From an uncultured Anaerolineaceae bacterium (lineage in GTDB: Bacteria > Chloroflexota > Anaerolineae > Anaerolineales > Anaerolineaceae): 6,160 nucleotides of DNA. Made by a program: the position numbers and the translations under genes. The notes beneath the pieces are model-generated. The model ran no database searches. It was not told the DNA's origin and saw only the letters and a program-made list of their open reading frames with translations. The DNA lies in assembly GCA_937894825.1 (NCBI GenBank), contig CALCQT010000195.1, positions 1 to 6,160 of the forward strand. Reading direction: 5' to 3'. Positions 1-6,134 of the stretch are shown here, one piece after another; position 1 is the stretch's first letter, and every line of letters starts with the position of its first letter.

Positions 1-984
1 TATGGGCTGTGTATGGGCGGAAAAGATGTCTACGACGCAATGGGGCAGCCGGACCTTGCGAAACTGCTCGGGACGGATGATCTCTGGCCGGGGCTTTGGG
101 ACATCTGCAGAACGGAATTGAGCGCGCACCCGGAAAACGTCCTGAGCGCACTGGCAGTCATCGGCGATGGCTTTTTGCTGGATCAGGAACGCGGCGTCTT
201 TTCCTACATTGACGGCGCACAGGCCAATCTGGTCGGAGTGGTCCGCTATGGCCTGATGGTTTTGTGGCTGATCGGACTGGTCATTGCCTGGCAAAAGCGG
301 AAGGAGCCGTTTTATTCGCTGCTGCTGGCGATGATCCTGGGGATTTTCCTGTCTCAACTGGTGGCGCCGGCCTATAACGTTTACCGGATGCGATTGAACG
401 CGCCGGTTATTTGGCTCAGCGGATTGGTGAGCGGGATCGGCCTGCAGGCTTTGCTCAACCGGCTGCCATGGTTCTCCAGGCGTCCGGAAGATGAAAAAGA
501 AGATCACGCGATGTTGACGCATGTGGCAGTCGCCGCGATCAGCCTCTCGATCCTGATCGCGCTGGCCGCAGCGCCTCTGATCAAACAGTTCCCAATCCGC
601 GTTCCGGAACCAACGCAGAAGATGGTCTGCGCGCCGGATGAATCACTGATTTACACTCGTGTTGACCCGGGGAACGCGGTATTTTTACAGTCCTATGACC
701 TGAAGCAGCCGCACGCGCCGGATTTCCACCTGCTGTACGTCCGGCCACGCATTCATGATACGTCTTCGAGAGAGATTTTCGATTTTATCGACGCCTTTGA
801 TCATCCGCTGGCCATCATCAAAGGGATTGATTTCCCGACCGGCAACGATGTTCTGATTTTCGCGGACCTGCCGCTGCTGACGCAGCGCGAAGGTTATGTC
901 CAGGTCTGCGGGGAGATTCTGCCGCTCTCGTTTTATCATCAATATCAGTTCATGCTGCCGACCAAAATAAGTTTTGTGGAGTAG
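1..984 (+). CDS. C-terminal part of a multi-pass membrane protein of unknown function (5' end outside window)
   Basis: The reading frame is open from the first base, and the first ATG (base 13) has no ribosome binding site in view. The gene therefore almost certainly starts upstream, and 327 residues are visible. Counting from the first visible codon, residues about 1-75 are soluble. Hydrophobic segments suitable for membrane helices lie near 78-96, 103-122, 132-151 and 174-194. A basic/acidic stretch (about 155-168, rich in Arg, Glu, Asp and Lys) sits between the third and fourth helices. After the last helix comes a domain of about 130 residues, probably extracytoplasmic, with just two cysteines (about 210 and 303) that could form a disulfide. 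The layout of helices plus a C-terminal soluble domain resembles GT-C/PMT-like envelope glycosyltransferases, but I see no diagnostic motif and the catalytic N-terminus would be outside the window. Function is not assigned. It is probably co-transcribed with the DUF488 gene that follows. Confidence 0.8.
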   Translation, partial: YGLCMGGKDVYDAMGQPDLAKLLGTDDLWPGLWDICRTELSAHPENVLSALAVIGDGFLLDQERGVFSYIDGAQANLVGVVRYGLMVLWLIGLVIAWQKRKEPFYSLLLAMILGIFLSQLVAPAYNVYRMRLNAPVIWLSGLVSGIGLQALLNRLPWFSRRPEDEKEDHAMLTHVAVAAISLSILIALAAAPLIKQFPIRVPEPTQKMVCAPDESLIYTRVDPGNAVFLQSYDLKQPHAPDFHLLYVRPRIHDTSSREIFDFIDAFDHPLAIIKGIDFPTGNDVLIFADLPLLTQREGYVQVCGEILPLSFYHQYQFMLPTKISFVE

Positions 985-988
985 GAGG
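983..988 (+). promoter_or_regulatory. Shine-Dalgarno site of the DUF488 gene, overlapping the upstream stop codon
   Basis: AGGAGG is a full-strength Shine-Dalgarno core and shares its first two bases with the TAG stop at 982-984. Two ATGs follow directly, at 990 and 993. Spacing is only 1 base to the first and 4 bases to the second, so the second ATG is the better start. Overlap of stop codon and ribosome binding site suggests translational coupling of the two genes. Confidence 0.8.
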
Positions 989-992
989 GATG

Positions 993-1367
993 ATGAACGA
1001 TCAAAACAACTTAAAAATCAAACGCGCCTATCTGGAAGCGGCAGACACAGATGGCTATCGTGTCCTGGTGGACAGACTCTGGCCGCGCGGTACCCGGAAA
1101 GACGTTTTACGCCTAGACCTATGGGCCAAGAATATTGCGCCGTCGACAGAAGCCAGAAAGAGTTTCGGCCACATGGAGGAGCGGTTTACGGAATTCACAG
1201 CCGTATACCGCAATGAACTGGACGCCAACCCGGAAGCAGCCACATTCGCGCAGCTCATCCGGGACAAGCTGAAAGAAGGCCCGGTCACGTTGGTGTATGG
1301 CGCGCGCAGTGACACCATTAACCATGCGGCTGTTTTAAGACAATGGCTGCTGGAACATATCAGTTAA
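993..1367 (+). CDS. DUF488 / YeaO-like family protein
   Basis: A small cytoplasmic protein of 124 residues from the ATG at 993 (125 from the ATG at 990). This is close to the usual length of the family; E. coli YeaO is about 115 residues. Family signatures are clear. Near the N-terminus is VLVDRLWPRG (about 24-33), followed by a tryptophan-containing block ending in the APS motif (LWAKNIAPS, about 43-51). Next come the FTEF..VYRNEL segment (about 65-76) and the C-terminal TLVYGARSDTINHAAVL block (about 99-115). The biochemical role of DUF488 is not established as far as I know, so no reaction is proposed. There are no membrane segments and no signal peptide. The start at 993 is preferred for Shine-Dalgarno spacing. 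The gene follows a membrane protein gene with 8 bases between stop and start, which implies one transcript, although DUF488 genes occur in many unrelated contexts. No frameshift or missing signature residue is seen. Confidence 0.92.
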   Translation: MNDQNNLKIKRAYLEAADTDGYRVLVDRLWPRGTRKDVLRLDLWAKNIAPSTEARKSFGHMEERFTEFTAVYRNELDANPEAATFAQLIRDKLKEGPVTLVYGARSDTINHAAVLRQWLLEHIS

Positions 1368-1399
1368 CCTGTCTGAGGGTTTTTCGGTTTTTGACTTTC

Positions 1400-1474
1400 C
1401 ATTGGAACATAGAAGCGATACAAACAACCAACAGTCTGGAATGGGTCAATAAAGAAATTCGCAGACTAAAGAAC
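1400..1474 (+). pseudogene. Decayed fragment of an IS256-family transposase (region around the catalytic Glu)
   Basis: Read in the frame running through 1403-1468, the spacer encodes WNIEAIQTTNSLEWVNKEIR followed by R-L. The IS256 (Mutator-like) transposases have a strongly conserved block of the form R-hydrophobic-x-TTN-x-hydrophobic-E-x-hydrophobic-N-x-E-I-R/K-R, which carries the catalytic Glu of the DDE triad. TTN, the Glu, the Asn and the E-I-R-R all match at the correct spacing. The usual continuation (R-x-R-V-V-x-I-F-P) is absent: the sequence diverges after the two arginines, and the same frame runs to a stop near 1528. There is no in-frame transposase upstream, because this frame passes into the DUF488 gene. 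This is therefore a relic of about 25 codons, not a working gene. Recognition is from memory of the family motif and is short, so chance resemblance cannot be excluded. Confidence 0.5.
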
Positions 1475-1490
1475 TTTGGGTATTTATGGC

Positions 1491-1519
1491 TCGAATTTAC
1501 AGGAAAAGGAGTACATAAT
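1491..1519 (+). promoter_or_regulatory. Candidate promoter for the Agl23-like gene
   Basis: CATAAT at 1514-1519 matches the -10 consensus at five of six bases. It lies 17 bases downstream of TCGAAT at 1491-1496, which matches -35 at only three of six. Transcription would begin about 80 bases before the ATG at 1607. The -10 falls inside the putative IS end, so the remnant may have contributed the promoter. The spacer is AT-rich, which makes chance -10 matches common; this is a weak call. Confidence 0.22.
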
Positions 1520-1520
1520 C
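1495..1520 (+). mobile_element. Possible right terminal sequence of the IS256-type remnant
   Basis: Just after the transposase-like fragment lies an AT-rich stretch, ATTTACAGGAAAAGG followed by AGTACATAATC. The general look (TTTAC, A-run, then GACA/TACA-like and a final ATC) is like the outer ends of IS256-family elements, which sit shortly downstream of the transposase stop. The matching left end is not in the window, so neither inverted repeats nor a target duplication can be checked. Weak support. Confidence 0.22.
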
Positions 1521-1595
1521 TTGGTTAGTCCTTTAAAGAAGTACTTAGAGATTATCATTTAAAGAACCTACTAAATATGTTTATATCCTTCTTCC

Positions 1596-1599
1596 GGAG
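1596..1599 (+). promoter_or_regulatory. Ribosome binding site that selects the ATG at 1607
   Basis: GGAG followed by an A-rich spacer of 7 bases precedes the ATG at 1607. The in-frame ATG 30 bases earlier (1577) has no purine-rich Shine-Dalgarno sequence at the right distance. The downstream start is therefore preferred, and the GGAG would otherwise lie inside the coding region. Confidence 0.7.
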
Positions 1600-1606
1600 A
1601 AAAAAG

Positions 1607-4600
1607 ATGAAAAAGAAAGAAACATTTTCGCAACATTATTTAGATCGGCCGGTTTTTCATTCGTGTTCATTTCTCACCATAGAAAAGGCCATCTTCATCC
1701 TGATCCTGCTGCTCACTGTCCTGAGCCGGTTCCTGTTCATCGGCGCGCGGGGGATGTCCCATGACGAAGTCAATCATGTCGTGCCGTCTTATAGCCTCTA
1801 CAGCGGGCGTGGGTATGCCCATGATCCGGTTACACACGGACCGTTCCAGTTTCATATTCTTGCGCTGACCTACTTTATGTTCGGAGACAATGATTACACC
1901 TCCCGTATTCCGGCCGCGTTGTTCAGTACAGCAGCGGTTTTTTTTGTTATGATTGGGTTCCGGCGGTATCTCGGTCGAACGGGTGCTCTGGCGGGCGGCC
2001 TGTTTTTTCTGATATCCCCATTGCTTCTGTTTTACGGACGATACACCCGGAATGAAGCATTCATTGAACTGTTTGCGGTGCTCACATTTTACGGCGTGCT
2101 GCGTTATCTGGAAAAAAGGGACAATTTCTCGCTGTATCTGCTGGCGGTGGTCACGGCGATGCAGTTCGTCACCAAGGAAGTTTCGTATATTTATACTGCG
2201 CAGTTGCTGTTTTTCTGCGGGATCCTTTTCCTCATTGAGCTCTGGAAAACCTTTGCGAACCGGGAATCAACCCGGCGGAAAGGGGCTGCCATTTTTCTGG
2301 CGGCAGCATTGCTGCTCCTCACCGGAAGCGGCTTGTTCTTATCCGGCGCCGAAACATCAATTACAGTTGGCGGCGCAATTCTAATTGGGCTCGGCGCCCT
2401 GGTCATGGTGGGATTTTTGGTGTTTCTGTTCAGACAAACAGGCTGGCAGGAATTGCGTCAGCTGCCGGCTTTCAACCTGATTGTTTTTATCGGCGCGCTG
2501 ATCCTGCCGCAGTTGACGGCAGTTCCGGTGATACTGCTCGGCTGGGCTCCATTGGATTATTCTTCTGCCGGAATGGTGCGAAGCGGAATCGTTCTGATCC
2601 TCCTGCTGATCCTTTCATTCCTGATCGGTATCTGGTGGAACCGGAACGTATTTTTACGGGCGGCCGCGGCGTTCTACCTCATCTTCATTACTTTTTACAC
2701 TACCCTCTTCTCAAACGGACATGGCCTTTTTACCGGCATCCTCGGCAGTCTTGGCTACTGGCTTTCCCAGCACGAAGTTCAGCGTGGCGGGCAGCCACTC
2801 TATTACTATGGTCTCGTTCTGCTCCCGATATATGAATTTGCCGCGATAGCCGGCACTTTGATTGCCATCGTTTTTGCCGTCCGGCGCCGCAGGTTCTGGC
2901 AGCACCCTTCAGATACCTTATCAGCCGGTCCCGCGATTGCAGCCGGGGAAACTTCAGCTGCCGGTACCATAAGCGATATGGCCGACTCGGAAATATCCGC
3001 TGAAATCCCGCCGACCGCGCTGTTCGCAACAGAAGACTTCTCCATTCCTTGGGAAGAAGATCCGGACGGGACCGATTCCGGTTCAGACCGTTCGTCTGTT
3101 CAGGAGGACGGAAAACTGCCGGTACTTCTGTTATTCCTGTATTGGGCGCTGACAGCCCTGATCGCCTATTCGATTGCCGGAGAAAGAATGCCCTGGCTGG
3201 CAGTCCATATTACGTTGCCGCTGAGCTTATCCGCCGCATGGGGAATCGGTTGGCTGATCGAGACCCTCCCCTGGCAGCAATTTTGCACCAAATCCGGCTG
3301 GCTCGGCCTGCTCAGCCTGTTCACCGGCAGCATTTCCGCCGCTGGCATCGTGGGAAGTCTGCGCAGCCCCGGATTGCCGTTCGCGGGAATGGCCCCCTCC
3401 CAGCTCAACCTGACCAGCCAGTTTCTTCTGGCGGCGATCGTCTTTCTGATATCCCTCACCATACTAGTCAATGCCTGGAGGGAATGGAGCGGTCTCAGCA
3501 TTTTGAAAACGATCACGATGGTCACCCTATGCATTCTCTTGCTGTTACAGGCTCGAACTGCCTATTTCTCGTCCTTCGTCAATTACGACTATGCCAATGA
3601 ATTTTTAGTCTACGCGCATGGCGCACCGGGCCCGAAAATCGCGCTGGAACAGATTGAAGAAATCGCCGCGCTGACAGGGAAGGGAAAATCGATCAAAGTG
3701 GCCTTTGACAATGATGCACGCTATCCTTATTGGTGGTATTTCCGTGATTATCCGAACCGGCTGGATTTCGATGAAACCATTACGCGGAACCTGCGCAATT
3801 ATGACGTCATTATCGCCAACACGAATAAGGACGACCGCCTCAAACCGGTCGTCCGGGATGAGTATTTCCGATATGAGTATATACGCCTCTGGTGGCCTAA
3901 TCAGGATTACTTCAACCTGACTGCCGGTCGGGTGCTGAACGCGCTGGTCAATCCAACGATGCGCTCGGCGCTTTTTGACATTTGGCTAAATCGGGATTAC
4001 AGCCAATATGCTCAGGTCACCGGAAAAAATAATCTCACACTGGAAACCTGGGAACCGGCGTTTCGCATGGTAGTCTATATCCGAAAGAGCCTCCCGCAGA
4101 GAATATGGTCGCTCGGGAATTCAGCCGTTCAGGCTGAAAATCTGTCGGAAGACGAGATGCTGTTCGAAGATGAGAAATTTGTTGAACTGAATCCGGTTCT
4201 GACCATCGGCGCAACGGGCAGCGAGCCCGGTCAGTTCAACGCACCGCGCGGAGTAGCTGTTGTCGGTGACGGACGCGTCTATATGTTGGATTCGGGCAAT
4301 AACCGGGTTCAGTACTTTTCAGCCGAAGGCGAATATCTCGGGATGTGGGACGCTGCCGAACAAGGCGGATTAAACCAGCCCTGGGGAATCGCGGCCGGAC
4401 CGGACAACACGATCTATATCGCCGACACGTGGAATCATCGCATTCTCAAATTCAGCCAGGAAGGGCAATTTTTAGCAGTATGGCGTGCTAACGATCCTTC
4501 CGAACCGGGTAAGACCTTCTATGGCCCGCGTTCCATCGCAGTGGACAGCAAGGGCAGGGTATTCGTTTCGGATACCGGGAATAAACGGATCATGGTGTAC

Positions 4601-5053
4601 ACGAGCGAGGGAGAACTGATCGGAAAATTCGGCAGTGCCGGAATCGGAGAAGGTGAGTTTGACGAGCCGGTGGGAATTGCCATATCCAATGACGAGCAAC
4701 TGGCGGTGGCGGATACCTGGAACCAACGGGTACAGATTTTCGACATCAACGCCGCTGATCCGTCCGCTTTCCAAGTCGTCCATACTTTTGAAGTCCCTGC
4801 CTGGTATTCGCAATCTTTGGACAACAAACCGTATATCGCTTTCACTGAAGCAGGCGATATCCTGATCACAGACCCCGAAGGGAACCTGGTCTGGCAATTC
4901 ACGGTTGAAGGGGAATTGGTCCGTTCCTGGAATGGCAGCGGCGGAAACATCGACCGCCCCTCTATGCCATGTGGTATTGTTGTTGACAATGACGGCAGCG
5001 TCTGGGTGGTTAATACCACGGCCAGTCAGGTGAATAAATTTATTCTTCCATAA
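1607..5053 (+). CDS. Agl23-like (TIGR03663 family) GT-C-type membrane protein with C-terminal NHL beta-propeller
   Basis: An integral membrane protein of 1148 residues (1158 if the ATG at 1577 were used). The first helix is at about 28-46. The loop after it carries the family's hallmark DE dipeptide (53-54, in SHDE) and HGP tripeptide (77-79, in HDPVTHGPF). Arginines follow at 100 and in GRYTRNE (145, 148). Other expected blocks are QRGGQPLYYYG (about 392-402) and YSIAGERMPW (about 521-530). A dozen or more hydrophobic helices extend to about 648, interrupted by an acidic Ser/Thr-rich loop at about 430-503. A soluble region (about 655-860, including YPYWWYFRDYPN near 706-717) is followed by six NHL repeats from about 861 to the end. 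By analogy with dolichyl-phosphate-mannose mannosyltransferases (PF02366), the family may transfer a sugar from a lipid carrier outside the membrane. Archaeal members are named flippase activity-associated protein Agl23, but substrate and reaction are unproven. It stands alone on its strand and ends 45 bases before a strong terminator. Confidence 0.9.
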   Translation: MKKKETFSQHYLDRPVFHSCSFLTIEKAIFILILLLTVLSRFLFIGARGMSHDEVNHVVPSYSLYSGRGYAHDPVTHGPFQFHILALTYFMFGDNDYTSRIPAALFSTAAVFFVMIGFRRYLGRTGALAGGLFFLISPLLLFYGRYTRNEAFIELFAVLTFYGVLRYLEKRDNFSLYLLAVVTAMQFVTKEVSYIYTAQLLFFCGILFLIELWKTFANRESTRRKGAAIFLAAALLLLTGSGLFLSGAETSITVGGAILIGLGALVMVGFLVFLFRQTGWQELRQLPAFNLIVFIGALILPQLTAVPVILLGWAPLDYSSAGMVRSGIVLILLLILSFLIGIWWNRNVFLRAAAAFYLIFITFYTTLFSNGHGLFTGILGSLGYWLSQHEVQRGGQPLYYYGLVLLPIYEFAAIAGTLIAIVFAVRRRRFWQHPSDTLSAGPAIAAGETSAAGTISDMADSEISAEIPPTALFATEDFSIPWEEDPDGTDSGSDRSSVQEDGKLPVLLLFLYWALTALIAYSIAGERMPWLAVHITLPLSLSAAWGIGWLIETLPWQQFCTKSGWLGLLSLFTGSISAAGIVGSLRSPGLPFAGMAPSQLNLTSQFLLAAIVFLISLTILVNAWREWSGLSILKTITMVTLCILLLLQARTAYFSSFVNYDYANEFLVYAHGAPGPKIALEQIEEIAALTGKGKSIKVAFDNDARYPYWWYFRDYPNRLDFDETITRNLRNYDVIIANTNKDDRLKPVVRDEYFRYEYIRLWWPNQDYFNLTAGRVLNALVNPTMRSALFDIWLNRDYSQYAQVTGKNNLTLETWEPAFRMVVYIRKSLPQRIWSLGNSAVQAENLSEDEMLFEDEKFVELNPVLTIGATGSEPGQFNAPRGVAVVGDGRVYMLDSGNNRVQYFSAEGEYLGMWDAAEQGGLNQPWGIAAGPDNTIYIADTWNHRILKFSQEGQFLAVWRANDPSEPGKTFYGPRSIAVDSKGRVFVSDTGNKRIMVYTSEGELIGKFGSAGIGEGEFDEPVGIAISNDEQLAVADTWNQRVQIFDINAADPSAFQVVHTFEVPAWYSQSLDNKPYIAFTEAGDILITDPEGNLVWQFTVEGELVRSWNGSGGNIDRPSMPCGIVVDNDGSVWVVNTTASQVNKFILP
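2894..3118 (+). other. Acidic, low-complexity loop inside the Agl23-like protein
   Basis: About 74 residues (430-503 of the 1148-residue protein) between two membrane helices, rich in Ala, Ser, Thr, Pro, Asp and Glu. It directly follows a run of four arginines (RRRRF), so by the positive-inside rule it should face the cytoplasm. No fold or motif is recognised. It is probably a disordered insert that varies among homologues. Confidence 0.6.
4229..5050 (+). repeat. Six NHL repeats forming a predicted six-bladed beta-propeller
   Basis: Six units of about 40 residues begin near 4229, 4364, 4511, 4652, 4805 and 4943. Each has the NHL pattern: a Pro-x-Gly/Ser-hydrophobic-Ala segment, then a hydrophobic D-x-x-N-x-R-hydrophobic segment. 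Examples are LDSGNNRVQYF, IADTWNHRILKF, VSDTGNKRIMVY and VADTWNQRVQIF. Units 5 and 6 are degenerate: unit 5 keeps ITDPEGNLVWQF and unit 6 VVNTTASQVNKFI. The strand before unit 1 (VLTIGATG) would serve as the outer strand of blade 6 and close the ring, as is usual in propellers. NHL propellers bind protein, nucleic acid or glycan ligands; the ligand here is unknown. The position after the last membrane helix places it outside the cytoplasmic membrane. Confidence 0.88.
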
Positions 5054-5097
5054 AGCAGACGCAGTACCCCCAGGACAATTCGTCAGACCTCACATAC

Positions 5098-5140
5098 AAA
5101 AAAACGAGCACATCCTTATAAGGGATGTGCTCGTTTTTTT
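5098..5140. terminator. Strong bidirectional intrinsic terminator between convergent genes
   Basis: A perfect inverted repeat: seven A (5098-5104), an 11-base arm CGAGCACATCC (5105-5115), a 7-base loop, the complementary arm GGATGTGCTCG (5123-5133) and seven T (5134-5140). On the + strand the GC-rich hairpin is followed by a T run. On the - strand the A tract gives an equal U run. It lies 45 bases after the stop of the Agl23-like gene and 133 bases beyond the rpsI stop, so it should end transcription from both sides. Confidence 0.95.
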
Positions 5141-5243
5141 GTTCGCTATTGTTTTCTGCCCGAACAGGATCTGATTGTAATGCCGATGCCACTCATCAGA
5201 TGTGCCCGCTCTACGATTCGCTATTATTCTCAGCGACAACTGT

Positions 5244-5260
5244 AAAAGAGCAACCTGCTC
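5244..5260 (-). terminator. Possible weak first terminator after rpsI
   Basis: On the - strand, 13 bases after the rpsI stop, GAGCA-GGT-TGCTC forms a 5-bp hairpin with a 3-base loop followed directly by TTTT. The stem and T run are both short. It may cause partial termination or mark the processed 3' end, with the stronger site at 5098-5140 as the backstop. Confidence 0.35.
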
Positions 5261-5273
5261 CGCACCAGGCGAA

Positions 5274-5669
5274 TTAACGCTTGGTGTAGGTAGGTGCCTT
5301 GCGGGCCCGCTTCAAACCTGGTTTCTTACGTTCCTTGATGCGCGGATCACGCGTCAGTAACCCGGCATGGCTCAGCGAAGGTTTCAATGTCTCATCCATC
5401 TTCACCAGCGCGCGTGCCAGACCCAGCTGGACCGCGTCCGTCTGCCCGGAAACGCCGCCGCCATTCACATGAACAGAAACGTCATAGCTGTTCAGGTCAT
5501 GATTGATGACATTCAAGGGGGTCAGAATTGCTTCTACATCACCTAAACGAGTGAAGTAATCCGCAACCAGTTTGTCGTTGACGGTAAAAACGCCTCCACC
5601 GGCGCTGACACGGACCCGTGCAACACTTTCCTTGCGGCGCCCGATACCTTCATAATATCTTCCGGCCAT
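5274..5669 (-). CDS. rpsI: 30S ribosomal protein S9
   Basis: 131 residues, the normal bacterial length. S9 sits in the head of the small ribosomal subunit, and its extended C-terminal tail reaches the P-site tRNA anticodon stem-loop. Visible signatures are YEGIGRRKESVARVRV (about 6-21), the VHVNGGGVSGQTDAV block (about 66-80) with the following GLARAL, and a basic tail KKPGLKRARKAPTYTKR ending in the expected Lys-Arg. The start is set by AAGGAG five bases upstream of the ATG at 5667-5669. It lies directly downstream of rplM with 9 bases between the L13 stop and the S9 start, the usual L13-S9 order. Bacterial L13/S9 operons are often under ribosomal protein feedback control, but no leader is visible in this window. 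No anomalies are seen. Confidence 0.98.
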   Translation of the reverse strand: MAGRYYEGIGRRKESVARVRVSAGGGVFTVNDKLVADYFTRLGDVEAILTPLNVINHDLNSYDVSVHVNGGGVSGQTDAVQLGLARALVKMDETLKPSLSHAGLLTRDPRIKERKKPGLKRARKAPTYTKR

Positions 5670-5674
5670 ACTTA

Positions 5675-5680
5675 CTCCTT
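5675..5680 (-). promoter_or_regulatory. rpsI ribosome binding site overlapping the rplM stop codon
   Basis: On the - strand TAAGGAG combines the rplM stop (TAA, 5681-5679) with the S9 Shine-Dalgarno sequence (AAGGAG). It is 5 bases from the S9 ATG. This arrangement favours translational coupling and equal output of the two proteins. Confidence 0.85.
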
Positions 5681-6110
5681 AGTTCACGCTTTTCGGATTC
5701 TGAGCACCATGCGGATGATCATTTCCGGCAAATATTCTTAATCGCTTCAGCAACGCACGTCCATGCGAATTGTGCGGAAGCATGCCCCAAACTGCCGCCC
5801 GGATGACACGATCCGGATAAGTCCGCATCATATCTTTCAGTGACGTAGTCGTCAAACCGCCGGGATAACCGGAATGACGGTAGTAAAACTTGGTCGTCAT
5901 TTTCTTGGGCGTGATGGCCAAATGGGCCGAATTAATCACAACCACAAAATCACCCATTTTTACGCCCGGCGTAAAGTTCGGTTTATGTTTTCCCAGCAAA
6001 TAATTCGCAATCTGGGTCGCCAATCGGCCAATCCGCTGCCCGTTTGCATCAACCAGCAACCATTCGCTCTCAGGTTCACCTTTAATGACATAGGTCTTTT
6101 CCACAGTCAT
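5679..6110 (-). CDS. rplM: 50S ribosomal protein L13
   Basis: 143 residues from the ATG at 6110-6108, matching the usual bacterial length of about 142. L13 is an early-assembling protein of the large subunit that binds 23S rRNA. Visible signatures are EWLLVDANGQRIGRLATQIA (about 16-35), LLGKHKP, GDFVVVIN (about 53-60), KFYYRHSGYPGG (about 74-85) and the family block WGMLPHN..GRALLKRLRIFAG followed by HPH (about 108-134). A start three codons earlier is possible only with a TTG codon (6119-6117). That TTG overlaps the GGAG that serves as the ribosome binding site of the ATG, so the ATG is preferred. It is the first complete gene of a - strand operon with rpsI. The only oddity is that the GGAG-to-ATG spacing is short (3 bases). 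Confidence 0.97.
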   Translation of the reverse strand: MTVEKTYVIKGEPESEWLLVDANGQRIGRLATQIANYLLGKHKPNFTPGVKMGDFVVVINSAHLAITPKKMTTKFYYRHSGYPGGLTTTSLKDMMRTYPDRVIRAAVWGMLPHNSHGRALLKRLRIFAGNDHPHGAQNPKSVN

Positions 6111-6113
6111 TCT

Positions 6114-6117
6114 CTCC
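6114..6117 (-). promoter_or_regulatory. rplM ribosome binding site
   Basis: GGAG on the - strand, 3 bases before the ATG at 6110-6108, within GGAGAGA. It decides between the ATG and the in-frame TTG at 6119-6117, whose last base is the first base of this site. The spacing is shorter than ideal. Confidence 0.6.
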
Positions 6118-6134
6118 AATTTCCAAACTGTTTT

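Noticed and set aside
685..942. Open frames opposite the first two genes (685-942 and 1055-1325)
   Set aside because: They are antisense to well-supported coding sequence and show no motif or plausible start signal.
1366..1384. AACC...GGTT followed by TTTTT just after the DUF488 stop codon, like a small terminator
   Set aside because: The stem is only four base pairs with an eight-base loop, too weak to call. The T-rich context of this spacer makes such matches likely by chance.
1391..1422. TTGACT resembling a -35 element
   Set aside because: No good -10 lies at 16-18 bases; the nearest candidates (CATAGA, GATACA) match only three of six bases at wrong spacing. It also adjoins the transposase relic.
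1532..1566. Direct repeat TTTAAAGAA at 1532-1540 and 1558-1566
   Set aside because: Nine AT-rich bases repeated twice in an AT-rich spacer. No third copy or known operator pattern, so not separable from chance.
2052..2384. Open frames of 60-180 codons overlapping the large gene on both strands (for example 2052-2384, 3049-3600 and 4472-5019)
   Set aside because: All lie inside a gene with clear family motifs and propeller repeats, lack ribosome binding sites and encode unrecognisable sequence; they are shadow frames.
5142..5226. TTCGCTATT repeated at 5142-5150 and 5218-5226 in the rpsI downstream spacer
   Set aside because: Only two short copies with unrelated sequence between them; no attachment site or element boundary is evident.
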